From positions 45,302 through 109,301 of the forward strand of contig JABDBZ010000001.1 in NCBI GenBank assembly GCA_013288385.1: a stretch of DNA of 64,000 nucleotides, in the 5' to 3' direction. Position 1 is the stretch's first letter; each line of letters opens with the position of its first letter. The notes beneath the pieces were generated by a model. That model was not told where the DNA came from, searched no databases, and was given only the letters and a program-made list of their open reading frames with translations. Of this stretch, positions 17,578 to 27,779 are shown in pieces. Position numbers and translations under genes: made by a program. The stretch is from Bacteroidota bacterium (GTDB taxonomy: Bacteria > Bacteroidota > Bacteroidia > B-17B0 > Aurantibacillaceae).

Positions 17578-18624
17578 ATGGTAAATTTTAATGTATTGAA
17601 TCCTAAAGAAATTGCTAGTTTGGTAAGAACTAGAAATGGCGAAGAAAGGATTGGTGGTTCAGTTACTTTTATCAAGGATGCTTCTTCTTTTAAAGAAGAG
17701 TTGAGTGGTATGGATAAACGTTTTGTAATTATTGGTATTCCGGAAGATATTGGAGTGAGAGCAAATATGGGAAGAGGTGGTGCTAATACTGCTTTTATTC
17801 CCGGATTAGATAGTTTTTTAAATCAACAGAATAATATTTTTTTAAGGGGAAGAGATTTAATTGTTGCAGGCACTATTCATGTTGCAGATTTAATGCATGA
17901 AGCGGAACATTTGAATCAGAAAATACCAACCGATCTCAAAAAATTAAGAACGCTCACGTCAGAAATAGATACAAGAGTAAAAAGTGTTTTAAAAACTATT
18001 GCTACTTGCAATAAAATAGCTATTGTGATTGGAGGAGGTCATAACAATGCATATGGAAATATTTCAGGTTATTCTGAATCATTAAATAAAAAAATTAATG
18101 TGATCAATTGCGATGCGCATGCTGATTTACGCACTTTGGAAGGCAGACATAGTGGTAATGGATTCAGTTACGCATACAATGATGGTTTTATGCAGAAATA
18201 TTGTGTGTTGGGTTTGCACGAACAATACAATAATTCTGAAGCACTTTCTTATTTTATAAACACACCTAATCAATTTATGTTTCAATCGTTTGAGGATATT
18301 TTTGTGAGAGAGAAAATTGATTTTAAAATTGCGATGGAACGTTGTTTGAATTATGTAAAAGATAATGTTTGTGGTGTAGAACTCGATCTGGATGCAATTA
18401 CCAATATACCTACTAGCGCAAAAACGAGCAGCGGAATTAGCACCTTACAAGCCCGACAATTTGTTTATAATTGCGGAAAAAATTTAAACTCAGCTTATTT
18501 GCATATTGCTGAAGGTGCTCCGGTATTAGCACACAGAAAGGCAGATAACAAAACAGGTAAGTTAATTGCTTACCTGATTAGCGATTTTATTAAAGGTGTA
18601 AATGAAAAAAACATCGAAAACTAA
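17578..18624 (+). CDS. Arginase-fold amidinohydrolase, probably formimidoylglutamase
   Basis: Manganese-dependent hydrolase of the ureohydrolase superfamily. Metal-binding motifs are visible: GGGHNNAYGN (His ligand), VINCDAHADLR (the DAHxD cluster), and ELDLDAIT (the later aspartate pair). The N-terminal DIGVRANMGRGGANTAF matches the Bacteroidota formimidoylglutamase-like group, which cleaves formamide from N-formimidoyl-L-glutamate in histidine degradation. No other hut genes are nearby, so arginase or agmatinase remain possible. The ATG at 17578 (348 residues) is preferred over a TTG one codon earlier. It is divergent from the lipoprotein gene. Confidence 0.8.
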   Translation: MVNFNVLNPKEIASLVRTRNGEERIGGSVTFIKDASSFKEELSGMDKRFVIIGIPEDIGVRANMGRGGANTAFIPGLDSFLNQQNNIFLRGRDLIVAGTIHVADLMHEAEHLNQKIPTDLKKLRTLTSEIDTRVKSVLKTIATCNKIAIVIGGGHNNAYGNISGYSESLNKKINVINCDAHADLRTLEGRHSGNGFSYAYNDGFMQKYCVLGLHEQYNNSEALSYFINTPNQFMFQSFEDIFVREKIDFKIAMERCLNYVKDNVCGVELDLDAITNIPTSAKTSSGISTLQARQFVYNCGKNLNSAYLHIAEGAPVLAHRKADNKTGKLIAYLISDFIKGVNEKNIEN

Positions 18625-18684
18625 AAATTGTTTTTCCCAATAATTACCGTGTCTGTATCTTCAATATAATTAAGGCGTTCTACT

Positions 18685-19449
18685 TTATTCCCAAATTGCG
18701 TTACAAAGCGTTAATATTTTTGGCTTATCATCCGTAACAATAATTGTGTGTTCGTGTTGAGCCGCGCAGCCTCCTTTATCACCTGTTAAGGTCCACCCAT
18801 CTTTTTCAGGATTTGCATACGAAGAATGAGTAGCAATAAATGTTTCGATTGCAACGACTGAATTTTTTTGAAACTTTCTTAAATCCAAATGATCTTTAAA
18901 GTTTGCAATTTCTTCCGGTTCTTCATGCAAACTTCTACCAACACCATGTCCGGTTAAATTTTTAATAACTTTGAACCCACTTTTTTTCGCTTCATTATTT
19001 ATAAGTTTTCCAATTTCAGAAATCCTCACACCACTTTTAATTTTAGAAATTGCATTATGTAAAATTACTTTTGAGGCATTTATAAGTGGTGAATAATTAT
19101 GAAAATCTTGTCCTAAAACAAATGAGCCTCCATTGTCAGACCAATACCCATTCAGTTCTGCAGATACGTCAATATTTATAAGATCACCTTCTTTCAATAT
19201 TTTTTTATCTGAAGGAACGCCATGTGCAATTTCATTGTTTATACTGATACATGTATATCCCGGAAAATTATAAGCTAACATTGGAGCCGATCTCGCACCA
19301 AAATCATTTAGAATTTGCATCCCGTAATTATCCAAATCTTTTGTAGATATACCAGGTTTTGCATACTCCCGCATTTTTTTAAGCGTGATTCCAACGACCT
19401 CGCTTATTTTAGTAATACCTTCCAATTCTATATTTGATGATATGATCAC
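18685..19449 (-). CDS. map: Methionine aminopeptidase type I
   Basis: Removes the initiator methionine from new proteins. The 254-residue protein has all five metal ligands: Asp94 (INIDVSA), Asp105 (SDNGGSF), His168 (GHGVGRSLHEEPE), Glu202 (AIETF) and Glu233 (QHEHTI), plus the active-site His76 (EIAHGVPS). It lacks an N-terminal zinc-finger extension. It is not beside secY or infA as in many genomes. It lies downstream of the trxA terminator and convergent with the formimidoylglutamase-like gene. Confidence 0.95.
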   Translation of the reverse strand: MIISSNIELEGITKISEVVGITLKKMREYAKPGISTKDLDNYGMQILNDFGARSAPMLAYNFPGYTCISINNEIAHGVPSDKKILKEGDLINIDVSAELNGYWSDNGGSFVLGQDFHNYSPLINASKVILHNAISKIKSGVRISEIGKLINNEAKKSGFKVIKNLTGHGVGRSLHEEPEEIANFKDHLDLRKFQKNSVVAIETFIATHSSYANPEKDGWTLTGDKGGCAAQHEHTIIVTDDKPKILTLCNAIWE

Positions 19450-19464
19450 GTATTTATATTAAAT

Positions 19465-19506
19465 AAAAAAAGTCCTTCCAACAATTCTGTTGGAAGGACT
19501 TTTTTA
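19465..19506 (-). terminator. Strong intrinsic terminator of trxA
   Basis: A perfect stem of about 18 bp (19465-19483 with 19488-19506) contains GTCCTTCCAACA and its complement around the loop ATTC. Both ends have A/T runs, so it could work in either direction; here it follows trxA and precedes map, both on the minus strand. Confidence 0.9.
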
Positions 19507-19522
19507 AAATTCATTTAAAAAA

Positions 19523-19840
19523 TTAAATCTGAGCATCTAACTTCGCAGCAAGAGAAGCTTTTGGTGCAACACCAACTTGCTTATCTACAACTTGCCCATT
19601 TTTAAAATACAAAATAGTCGGAATATTTCTGATACCAAACTTGGTGCTTATCTCAGAATTATGATCAACATTTACTTTACCAATAACTGCTCTACCATCA
19701 TATTCTTTTGATAATTCTTCAACTACCGGACCAACCATGCGGCAAGGACCACACCATTCTGCCCAAAAATCAACCAGTACAGGTTTGTCACTTTTTAATA
19801 CTAACTGTTCAAAGTTAGCGTCTGTTATTTCTAATGCCAT
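19523..19840 (-). CDS. trxA: Thioredoxin
   Basis: Cytoplasmic disulfide reductase of 105 residues with the active site WCGPC (Cys30 and Cys33) after the strand VLVDFWAE, and the cis-proline region [15 protein letters not shown]. No signal peptide. It is flanked by its own promoter region (TAATTTTG with an upstream palindrome) and a strong terminator, so it is transcribed alone. Confidence 0.96.
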   Translation of the reverse strand: MALEITDANFEQLVLKSDKPVLVDFWAEWCGPCRMVGPVVEELSKEYDGRAVIGKVNVDHNSEISTKFGIRNIPTILYFKNGQVVDKQVGVAPKASLAAKLDAQI

Positions 19841-19886
19841 AATATTAGGTTTTAATTGTTAGTGTTATTTCAATAATCGTTCCAAT

Positions 19887-19922
19887 CAAAATTAGAGTAT
19901 TTCTGTCATAAATATCATGACA
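19887..19922 (-). promoter_or_regulatory. trxA promoter with upstream palindromic site
   Basis: On the minus strand TAATTTTG (19894-19887) matches the -7 consensus, with transcription expected near 19880. The palindrome TGTCAT-N7-ATGACA (19904-19922) lies in the place of the -33 element, which itself matches poorly. This is a plausible activator or repressor site. Confidence 0.5.
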
Positions 19923-19943
19923 AATGAGCTTGTTTATTGTTAT

Positions 19944-22520
19944 TTAATTAACAGATTTTTTGTTTTTAAATTCGAAGTAAATGCCAAGTCCAACACTTAA
20001 GAAAAGCAGTGCAGAGCCAATCATAGCAATACTGTTGCCTGTTTGATATGTTTTAGGCTCAAATTTAAATTCAATTTTATGCTTTCCTGCAGGAATAACC
20101 ATTGTTCTTAAAACATAATCAGCTGAAGCGTGAGGCTTTAATTGTCCGTCGATATATGCATTCCAGCCAAACGGATAATATATTTCAGAAAACACTGCCA
20201 TTTCTTCATTTGCAGTCTGGCTATCATAAACAAGATGATTTGGTTCATAGCCTGTTAATTGAATGATGCCTTCTCCCGGGTATGAATCTTTATAATTAAT
20301 TTCTTGCTTGAATTTATTTTGAATTACAACTTCCGTTTTTGTATTTGTTTTATAAAGTGCGATAATTTCATCATCAGAATTTGGAACCGTTTTTACATTT
20401 TTAATAAACCATGCATTTCCATTTGCTTGTCTGTTTTTGAATGGAATCACCGTACCTCTTTCTCTGCCAGGGACAATAAAATACTTGGTGTTCAACATAT
20501 TTATAACGTTCAATTGAGACATCAGATCATTCATGGTTGTATCCTGAGCAAGCGCTTTACTGGCACCGGCATAAAAAGTATTAATTTCTTTTGTTAAATG
20601 AAAATCAATCAACTCTTGATATTTTTTTAATTTGGCACCATGATAACCACCAATAGACTGATGATAATAAGACGTAGAAGCATCATTAAAAGTGTTAACT
20701 CCTAAATTCAATACGCGCTTGTTTAAACTTTTATCGGATAAAATAATTTCATCTGCTTCTGATTTTTGTGTGAGATCTAAAAGATTTTGTGATTTTGGAA
20801 CGAACGATTTTTCATCTAGGTAACGCGTGTCAACCGTCCATAAATCAATCAAAACAAATAAACCAAGTGCAGATAACAATATTTCTTTTTTGATTTTGTT
20901 TGTGAAAAATAAATAAATAAAAATCGCTGCCAATAAAATAAAAATGAATGAGCGAAATGCATCCGCTCTGAAAATAGCTTCACGAGCCTTTTCCAGCTCA
21001 GGCATCATTTGCGCTACAAATGGTTTCACTTGCGACTCTGGGTTTCCACCTTTTACATATTCATTTACCAATATTTTTTCTTCATTATTTACCTGAAAAG
21101 AATTAAATACGGAAGGAATAAGATAGCACAGCAAACAAAAGCCACCGATAACTGCGAACGAAATAAAAAATATTTTTTTCAATTCTAAACCTTTTGAATA
21201 AATCCTTAAATTAATTTTTTCATTCCAGTTTTTATTTTTGATCAGTTCGTTAACTGCCATGATCGCTAATAGAGGAATGGTTAATTCGGCAACTACTAAT
21301 ATCATACTTACTGCACGAAATTTATTGTAGTCCGGAATGTGATCCATAAAAAAGTCACTTAACCAGGGGTAATTACTTCCCCAGCTTAAGGCAATCGTTA
21401 AAAGCGTAACTGCAAACAACGACCACTTTAAATTATTTTTGACAATAAACATGCCTATGAAAGCGAGAAAAATAATGATGGCGCCAATATAAACCGGACC
21501 ACTTGTAAAGGGTTGATCACCAAAATAAGAACTCATAGATGCTACTTGTTCTTTGAATTCAGGGTTTACTTTTTTCAAAGCATTAGCATCTGCTTTTTGT
21601 ATGGAGTTACTCGGACCACCTTTAAAATCAGGTATCAGAAATGTAAATGTTTCTCCAACACCGTAACTCCATTGTGTTGCATAATCTTTATCTAAACCGG
21701 AAGTTGCATTTTTAGTATTCTTTTCTAAATTCTCGTTTATAGTTAAATCACTTTTTCCGCGTGTACTTAATTTACCGTATTCATTGGTACACATTAAATT
21801 GCCAGCATTAGGTAAAACACCTAATAAAGTTGATACAATAAAAAGGGATAAAGCAATTCCAAACGACTTAATGCTTTTTGATTTGATTGCCGAAATAAAA
21901 TATCCTAAAACAACAAATCCGATTAAAATATAACCGTAATAAGAAATCTGAACGTGATTTGCATTTAATTCCATTGCAGTGAAAAGAGCTGTAAGCGCAA
22001 ATCCAAGCCATATCCGCCCATTAAATAATAAAATAATCCCACCTAATAATGCGGGTAAATATCCTAACGCATTTGCTTTTGAATTATGTCCTGCTTCAAT
22101 AATTATTAAAAAATAACTACTTAGTCCATAAGCAATGGCGCCAATAATAGCAAGCCAGGGATCTATTTTTAGACATAATAGTAAAATGAAAAATCCTAAA
22201 AAGTACAGGAATAAATAACCGGACGGATGCGGCATAAATAATTTAAATGCGGCATCTAAATGTGTAAGCCAATTCCCGGGATATAGAGTTGAAATTTGAT
22301 ACGCTGGCATCCCACCAAACATGGAGTTTGTCCATAATGGTTCTGCATGATTTTTTTCTCTGAAATCAGCAATCTCTTTGCTCATGCCTTTGTGACGATC
22401 GATATCACCTTGTTTCAGCTCTTTACCACTTAATAAAGGTTTAAAAAACATCAGTGTTAAAACTGAAAATAAAACGATGCCAGCAATGTGAGGCAAGAAT
22501 TTTTTAATGTCAAACTTCAT
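19944..22520 (-). CDS. YfhO-family multi-spanning membrane protein
   Basis: The 858-residue protein belongs to the bacterial membrane protein YfhO family (GT-C-like glycosyltransferase relatives). The N-terminal part has many transmembrane helices with the periplasmic motif GDIDRHKGMSKEI, NSMFGGMPAYQIST and PHPSGYLFLY. The C-terminal half carries a soluble domain (NEEMAVFSEIYYPFGWNAYIDGQ, AGKHKIEFKFEP) before a last helix. In Bacteroidota these proteins are abundant but the substrate is unknown. The ATG at 22520 is chosen because a TTG two codons earlier is weaker and a TATATTTG box (22524-22531) ends 3 bases before the ATG, suggesting a leaderless mRNA. Confidence 0.88.
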   Translation of the reverse strand: MKFDIKKFLPHIAGIVLFSVLTLMFFKPLLSGKELKQGDIDRHKGMSKEIADFREKNHAEPLWTNSMFGGMPAYQISTLYPGNWLTHLDAAFKLFMPHPSGYLFLYFLGFFILLLCLKIDPWLAIIGAIAYGLSSYFLIIIEAGHNSKANALGYLPALLGGIILLFNGRIWLGFALTALFTAMELNANHVQISYYGYILIGFVVLGYFISAIKSKSIKSFGIALSLFIVSTLLGVLPNAGNLMCTNEYGKLSTRGKSDLTINENLEKNTKNATSGLDKDYATQWSYGVGETFTFLIPDFKGGPSNSIQKADANALKKVNPEFKEQVASMSSYFGDQPFTSGPVYIGAIIIFLAFIGMFIVKNNLKWSLFAVTLLTIALSWGSNYPWLSDFFMDHIPDYNKFRAVSMILVVAELTIPLLAIMAVNELIKNKNWNEKINLRIYSKGLELKKIFFISFAVIGGFCLLCYLIPSVFNSFQVNNEEKILVNEYVKGGNPESQVKPFVAQMMPELEKAREAIFRADAFRSFIFILLAAIFIYLFFTNKIKKEILLSALGLFVLIDLWTVDTRYLDEKSFVPKSQNLLDLTQKSEADEIILSDKSLNKRVLNLGVNTFNDASTSYYHQSIGGYHGAKLKKYQELIDFHLTKEINTFYAGASKALAQDTTMNDLMSQLNVINMLNTKYFIVPGRERGTVIPFKNRQANGNAWFIKNVKTVPNSDDEIIALYKTNTKTEVVIQNKFKQEINYKDSYPGEGIIQLTGYEPNHLVYDSQTANEEMAVFSEIYYPFGWNAYIDGQLKPHASADYVLRTMVIPAGKHKIEFKFEPKTYQTGNSIAMIGSALLFLSVGLGIYFEFKNKKSVN

Positions 22521-22622
22521 ATTCAAATATATTAATTATAAAATGCGAGGCGCAGAAAATAAACGACATTTATCCATTTTTATTCAAGAGATTAAAGTTA
22601 ATTTCGGTTAAAAAACTGGCAG

Positions 22623-23369
22623 TTATTTTGCGAAAACTTTTTTCAATAGGTCTGTAACCCTTGCTGCAGGATCTTTTCTGATCTTGGCTTCTTCGTCAGC
22701 GATCAAAACCATTAAACCATCGATTGCTTTAATAGTAACATATTCATCCAAATCAGGATTTTGTTTTTTAACACCTGGTATTTTGTTGTACTTGGTTACT
22801 AATGGAGTCCAATAACTTGTAACCTTCACCTTTTCAATTGCATCTTTTACAATTGGCTTAAATTTATCTTTCAATGGTGAATAAGTCGTTTTACGCAAGT
22901 AATTTGTTGCAGCCGTATCTGCACCTTTTAAAATAGCGAAACCATCTGTTAAACTCATATTGGTAATTGCATCAACAAAAACAGGTGCCGCACTTTTTGC
23001 TGCTTCTTCGGCTGCGCGGTTTAAGCTTGTTTCAAACTCATTAACTTTTTCTGACATGCCTAATTCAGAAAGTTTAACTTTCATATCCTGAGCCTCTGCC
23101 GGCCAAGGAATAAAAATACGCGGGTTTTTATAATAGCCATCTAATTTACTGGCGAGACCTGATGAATTGTTGGTACCAACGGTTAATGCTTCTCGTAAAC
23201 CCTTCACAACTTCTTCATTACTTAAAGCAGGAGTAGATCCACCTTTCTCTTTTTCCTTCATATGTTTTTCAATGGAATCTTTTTTGTGTTTCATTTTCTC
23301 CATTAGCGATTGACTATAACCGGAAAAACTTATTGCGAACAAAGCGCTTATTGCCAGAATTTTTTTCAT
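22623..23369 (-). CDS. DUF4197 exported protein
   Basis: The 248-residue protein starts with a signal peptide (MKKILAISALFAISFSGYSQ) and a charged linker. It then has the DUF4197 core: EEVVKGLREALTVGTNNSSGLASKLDGYYKNPRIFIPWP, DAITNMSLTDGFAILKGADTAATNYLRKTT and YWTPLVTKYN. The function of the family is unknown; members are all-helical periplasmic proteins. A -7 box TATTTTTG on the minus strand (23386-23393) precedes it. It is divergent from cinA. Confidence 0.85.
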   Translation of the reverse strand: MKKILAISALFAISFSGYSQSLMEKMKHKKDSIEKHMKEKEKGGSTPALSNEEVVKGLREALTVGTNNSSGLASKLDGYYKNPRIFIPWPAEAQDMKVKLSELGMSEKVNEFETSLNRAAEEAAKSAAPVFVDAITNMSLTDGFAILKGADTAATNYLRKTTYSPLKDKFKPIVKDAIEKVKVTSYWTPLVTKYNKIPGVKKQNPDLDEYVTIKAIDGLMVLIADEEAKIRKDPAARVTDLLKKVFAK

Positions 23370-23450
23370 TGTTTGATATTTTACACAAAAATAAACTGTT
23401 TTTTATAACATAAATCAATTATAATTGTTTTTTATAAATACATATAAAAC

Positions 23451-24710
23451 ATGCGGGCAGAGATATTAACTATTGGGGATGAAATTTTAATAGGCCAAAT
23501 TACCAATACCAATTCAGTTTGGATTGCTCAACAATTGAACCAGATCGGAATTAAAGTTGTTCATATGGCTTCTGTAAGTGACGATGAGAGGGATATTCTA
23601 AAAGCTTTAGAGGATGCAACCGAAAGGGCAGATTTTGTTTTTATTACGGGAGGATTGGGTCCGACCAAAGATGATATTACAAAGAAAACATTCGCTCATT
23701 TTTTTGGAACCGAATTAATATTAGATGAAGCTGTTTTAATAGATGTTAGTTCTTTTTTTATTAAACGAGGAAGGGAAGTGTCACAGATAAATAAAGATCA
23801 GGCTTTGATACCAAAAGGAAGCAGGGTTATCAAGAATAAAAGTGGAACAGCACCGGGAATGTGGATGCTAAAAGGTAAAACGCAATTTATTTCTATGCCT
23901 GGCGTGCCTTATGAAATGAAGGAAATGATGATTGCAGAAATTCTGCCTGCAATAAAATCAGAATTTAAATTACCTCATATTTATCATAAAACAGTTTTAA
24001 CGCAGGGAATAGGTGAGAGTATGATCGCTGAGTTGATCGAGAAATGGGAAGATAATTTAATAACGAAAAACATTAAGCTGGCATACTTGCCACAACCCGG
24101 TTTAGTTCGTTTACGGCTTTCATCAAGTGGAGAAAATATTAGTGAGCTTAAGAAAAATATTGATAATGAAATTGAAAAATTAATTCCACAAATAAAAGAG
24201 TACGTTTTTGGATTTGAAAATTATGGGGAAGAAATGCCTTCGATTGAGAAAGTAACATCTGAATTATTGCGTAAAAAAAAACAAACTATTGCAATTGCAG
24301 AGAGTTGTACCGGAGGTTATGTATCATCATTGTTTACTGCTATTGCAGGAAGCTCAGATATTTTTAAAGGAAGCATAGTGCCGTACAATAATTTTGCCAA
24401 ACATGAATTATTACATGTAGATAATTCTGTTTTTGAAAAAGTGGGAGCCGTGAGTAAAGAATGTGTGATTGAGCTGGCAGAAAATGTATTAAGTAAATTT
24501 CATTCTCATTTTTCTTTATCAATCAGTGGTATAGCCGGCCCGGGTGGAGGAACTTCTGAAAAGCCGGTTGGCTATGTTTGGATAGCAGTTAGCGACGGTA
24601 AAAAAACATTAGCGAAGCAATTTCAGTTTGGTGATAATCGTCAGCGCAATATTGTAATGACAGCAAATGCAGCGATAAATTTTTTAAGGAAATTTATTTT
24701 GAAGAATTGA
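23451..24710 (+). CDS. cinA: CinA-family nicotinamide-nucleotide amidohydrolase
   Basis: Deamidates NMN to nicotinate mononucleotide in pyridine-nucleotide salvage. The N-terminal MoCF/COG1058 domain shows AEILTIGDEILIGQITNTNS and FITGGLGPTKDD (residues about 2-170). The C-terminal amidohydrolase domain (about 255-415) shows TIAIAESCTGGYVSSLFTAIAGSS, GAVSKECVIELAENV and SISGIAGPGGGTSEKPVGYVWIA. At 419 residues it is the usual two-domain form. It ends 5 bases before the stop of the convergent RNase Z gene. Confidence 0.94.
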   Translation: MRAEILTIGDEILIGQITNTNSVWIAQQLNQIGIKVVHMASVSDDERDILKALEDATERADFVFITGGLGPTKDDITKKTFAHFFGTELILDEAVLIDVSSFFIKRGREVSQINKDQALIPKGSRVIKNKSGTAPGMWMLKGKTQFISMPGVPYEMKEMMIAEILPAIKSEFKLPHIYHKTVLTQGIGESMIAELIEKWEDNLITKNIKLAYLPQPGLVRLRLSSSGENISELKKNIDNEIEKLIPQIKEYVFGFENYGEEMPSIEKVTSELLRKKKQTIAIAESCTGGYVSSLFTAIAGSSDIFKGSIVPYNNFAKHELLHVDNSVFEKVGAVSKECVIELAENVLSKFHSHFSLSISGIAGPGGGTSEKPVGYVWIAVSDGKKTLAKQFQFGDNRQRNIVMTANAAINFLRKFILKN

Positions 24711-24715
24711 GAATT

Positions 24716-25648
24716 CTATTCTGAGTGTTCCACAAGAACCGTTTCACCTTCAACAGATAAAGCGCAATTTTGAAATACCTCACTTGCCTCTTTAACAAAC
24801 TGGCTTAAGTCGCCGTAACGTGCAGAATAATGACCAAGCAGTAATTTTTTTACGTTCGCTAATTTTGCAATGCTCGCAGCTTGTTTAGCAGTAGAGTGAA
24901 AGGTTTGTTTTGCACGATCGATCTTATCATCTAAGAAAGTACTTTCGTGATAAAGGAGATAAACATCTTTAATATATTGCACTAACGTTTCATCATATTT
25001 GGTATCGCTGCAATAGGCATAGGATCTGCTCTTGGGTGGATCTAAAGTAACTTCAAAGTTTTTAATTAATTCTCCTTTGCTATTTGTAACATCTAATCCA
25101 GCCCGCAGTAAATGTACATCTGCGGTTGAGACTTCATGTTTATCCATTAAAAATTTATCGATCTTGCGAGGAAATGGTTTCTCTTTAAATAAAAAGCCTG
25201 TACAATAAATGCGATGCTTTAAAGGAAAGGAATACACTTCTACTTTATCATCTTCAAAAATTAAATTCTGTTTTGAGTTATCAGTAAAATGCCATTTAAC
25301 AGGATAGTTTAATTTGGTTTCTGAAACTTCGTGAATAAGATCTATGATACTTTTTAGTTCTTTTGGACAATAAATATTTAGTTCTTGTTGTCGGCCTAAA
25401 AGATGCATGCTACCTAAATAACCCGGCAATCCAAAAAAATGATCACCATGTAAATGGCTAATAAAAACATGATCAACTTTTTGAAATTTTGCTTTGAATT
25501 TTCGGAGTTGAATTTGTGTAGCCTCTCCGCAATCAATTAAAAAAAAACGTTCTGCAATGTTTAAGAGTTGGGCGCTTTGATTTCTATCTGCAGTAGGTGA
25601 TGCGGAACTGCTGCCGAGTATAAGTAATTCAAAAGCCTGAGAACTCAT
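24716..25648 (-). CDS. rnz: Ribonuclease Z
   Basis: Zinc endonuclease of the metallo-beta-lactamase fold that trims tRNA 3' ends. The 310-residue protein has the signature HLHGDH (His65, His67, Asp69, His70) after VFIS, and further ligands in SDTKYDE, the YHESTF motif and the LLLGHYSARY histidine near the C-terminus. The length fits the short bacterial form. The N-terminus keeps LGSSSASPTADRNQSAQLL. It is convergent with cinA. Confidence 0.95.
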   Translation of the reverse strand: MSSQAFELLILGSSSASPTADRNQSAQLLNIAERFFLIDCGEATQIQLRKFKAKFQKVDHVFISHLHGDHFFGLPGYLGSMHLLGRQQELNIYCPKELKSIIDLIHEVSETKLNYPVKWHFTDNSKQNLIFEDDKVEVYSFPLKHRIYCTGFLFKEKPFPRKIDKFLMDKHEVSTADVHLLRAGLDVTNSKGELIKNFEVTLDPPKSRSYAYCSDTKYDETLVQYIKDVYLLYHESTFLDDKIDRAKQTFHSTAKQAASIAKLANVKKLLLGHYSARYGDLSQFVKEASEVFQNCALSVEGETVLVEHSE

Positions 25649-25767
25649 TATTTGGAAGTGATTATTAGGTGTTTGAAAATTTTCATGATAACATTATTAT
25701 TGCTAAAATAAAGTAAAATGGTTTAATATCAAAAACATAATATGAGCTTATTTGAAGTCAATAAAAA

Positions 25768-25791
25768 AGCCGAATCAAATTTGATTCGGCT
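25768..25791 (-). terminator. Intrinsic terminator of rny
   Basis: Perfect 24-bp palindrome (AGCCGAATCAAA and its complement) followed on the minus strand by a T-run, 25 bases after the rny stop. Confidence 0.85.
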
Positions 25792-25816
25792 AATGAAAAA
25801 TAAATATTTCTAAATC

Positions 25817-27367
25817 TTATTTAGCGTAACTCGTTGCTCTTGTTTCTCTGATCACCGTAACTTTAACCTGACCAGGGTAAGTCATTTCGGTTTGAATTTT
25901 TTGAGAAATCTCAAATGCCAATTGTTCTGCTCTTGCATCAGTCACTTTTTCACTTGAAACAATAACACGTAATTCTCTTCCTGCTTGTATCGCATATGTT
26001 TTATCTACGCCTTCATAACTTAATGAAATTGCTTCCAAATCTTTTAAACGTTTAATATATTGTTCGGCAATTTCGCGACGAGCACCCGGGCGAGCACCAC
26101 TAATAGCGTCGCATACTTGGATGATTGGTGCATATAAAGTTGTCATTTCAATTTCATCGTGGTGAGCTCCAATTGCATTACATACCTCAGGTTTTTCTTT
26201 GTACTGCTCAGCTAATTTCATTCCTAATAATGCATGAGGCAATTCAGGTTCGTTATCAGGTACTTTTCCAATATCATGTAATAAACCCGCACGTTTAGCA
26301 ACTTTAGGATTTAAGCCCATTTCACTTGCCATGATGGCACAAAGGTTTGCAACTTCTCTACTGTGTTGTAATAAATTTTGTCCATATGATGAACGGTATT
26401 TCATGCGGCCAACCATACGAATTAACTCAGGATGTAAACCATGAATCCCGAGATCGATACAAGTACGTTTTCCGGTTTCAATTATTTCTTCCTCCAACAT
26501 CTTTTTGGTTTTTTCAACCACTTCTTCAATACGGGCTGGATGGATTCGTCCGTCAGATACCAGTTGGTGCAAAGCTAAACGGCACATTTCGCGACGAATA
26601 GAATCAAAACAACTTAAAGTAATAGCATCAGGAGTATCATCTACAATAATTTCAACTCCTGTAGCAGCTTCTAATGCACGAATGTTACGGCCTTCGCGAC
26701 CAATAATTCTTCCTTTAGTTTCATCACCTTCAATATGAAAAACAGAAATTGAATTTTCGATAGCGGTTTCTGTTGCTACACGCTGAATGGTTTGTAAAAT
26801 AATTCGTTTAGCTTCTTTATTTGCATTGATTTTTGCTTCGTCCATGGTGTCTTTTATGTAAGACATGGCTTGAGTTTTAGCTTCTGCTTTAATGCTTTCT
26901 ACTAATTGTGCTTTGGCATCATCAGCTTTCATGCCACTCACTTTTTCAAGCATTTCTACTTGTTTACGATGTCCTTTTTCAACTTCTTCAACTTTGCTTT
27001 TATAAACTTCTATTTGTTGAGCTGCCTGATTTTTGGCATTCTCTAATTCTTTTTCTTTGCGATTAGCATCTTCTAATTTTTTAGAAAGATCATTGTCTTT
27101 TTGTTTGATCTTATTTTCAGCAACCGAAATCTGGTTTGTTCTTTCTTGAACAGATTTATCGTGTTCAGATTTTAATTGTAAGAATTTTTCTTTTGCTTGA
27201 AGTATTTTCTCCTGTTTAGTTGCTTCTGCTTTAACTTCCGCTTCTTTGATCAAATTCTCCTTCTCTTTTTTGGCACTCGCATTTAATTTACTTCCGGCAA
27301 TTAAAAATCCGGCTATAACCCCGACAATAAGCGCCCCTGCAATGTATATGATGGTTAATGTTTCCAT
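25817..27367 (-). CDS. rny: Ribonuclease Y
   Basis: Membrane-anchored endoribonuclease that initiates mRNA decay. The 516 residues contain an N-terminal transmembrane helix (about 4-24) and a long coiled coil (about 30-150). A KH domain ([26 protein letters not shown]) comes next, then an HD domain whose metal ligands are in [11 protein letters not shown] (near residue 364) and GAHHDE. The C-terminus [18 protein letters not shown] is typical. It follows zapA on the same strand with a terminator between them. Confidence 0.96.
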   Translation of the reverse strand: METLTIIYIAGALIVGVIAGFLIAGSKLNASAKKEKENLIKEAEVKAEATKQEKILQAKEKFLQLKSEHDKSVQERTNQISVAENKIKQKDNDLSKKLEDANRKEKELENAKNQAAQQIEVYKSKVEEVEKGHRKQVEMLEKVSGMKADDAKAQLVESIKAEAKTQAMSYIKDTMDEAKINANKEAKRIILQTIQRVATETAIENSISVFHIEGDETKGRIIGREGRNIRALEAATGVEIIVDDTPDAITLSCFDSIRREMCRLALHQLVSDGRIHPARIEEVVEKTKKMLEEEIIETGKRTCIDLGIHGLHPELIRMVGRMKYRSSYGQNLLQHSREVANLCAIMASEMGLNPKVAKRAGLLHDIGKVPDNEPELPHALLGMKLAEQYKEKPEVCNAIGAHHDEIEMTTLYAPIIQVCDAISGARPGARREIAEQYIKRLKDLEAISLSYEGVDKTYAIQAGRELRVIVSSEKVTDARAEQLAFEISQKIQTEMTYPGQVKVTVIRETRATSYAK

Positions 27368-27384
27368 TTTACAATTCTATTTAA

Positions 27385-27430
27385 GTTAAAAAAAAACGCA
27401 CAAAAATAAGCAGAACTCATTTTTGTGCGT
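27385..27430 (-). terminator. Intrinsic terminator of zapA
   Basis: ACGCACAAAAAT (27396-27407) pairs perfectly with ATTTTTGTGCGT (27419-27430). On the minus strand the stem is followed by eight T. It lies between zapA and rny. Confidence 0.85.
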
Positions 27431-27453
27431 GGAATATAATTAATAATATAAAA

Positions 27454-27762
27454 CTACTCTTCTATATTTCTGATGTTTTGTTTATGCTCTTTCAGCATTT
27501 GTTCTACATCAGTTAGCATTGATCTTAAATGGCTTAATTCTTCTTCACTTGTTTTGACATCTTTGTAATACTGCGATACTAATTGCAGGGTAACCATTGC
27601 CAGAACATCTTTTTTATCTTTAACTGCATAATTCTTTTCGAATTCTACAATTTTAGTATTTATTATAGTAACTACCTCTCTTAACTTCCCTTCATCAGCA
27701 GAACTTATCTTTACCGGATACATACTCCCGGCTATTTCTAAATTTATACTTACTTCACTCAT
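27454..27762 (-). CDS. zapA: Cell division protein ZapA
   Basis: Small FtsZ-ring-associated protein that bundles FtsZ filaments. The 102-residue chain shows the ZapA head (VSINLEIAGSMYPVKISSADEGKLREVVTIINTKI) and DVLAMVTLQLVSQYYK, followed by a C-terminal coiled coil. It lies 17 bases after a very long coiled-coil gene on the same strand, so the two are probably cotranscribed, and has its own terminator. Confidence 0.88.
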   Translation of the reverse strand: MSEVSINLEIAGSMYPVKISSADEGKLREVVTIINTKIVEFEKNYAVKDKKDVLAMVTLQLVSQYYKDVKTSEEELSHLRSMLTDVEQMLKEHKQNIRNIEE

Positions 27763-27779
27763 TAAAAGAGGGCGTTAAA

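Noticed and set aside
17578..18624. Histidine-utilisation operon around the formimidoylglutamase-like gene.
   Set aside because: No hutH, hutU or hutI gene is present; the neighbours are an unrelated lipoprotein and map.
27368..27453. A 6S RNA gene between zapA and rny, where some genomes have one.
   Set aside because: The gap is only 86 bases and is filled by the zapA terminator; there is no room for an RNA of about 180 bases.
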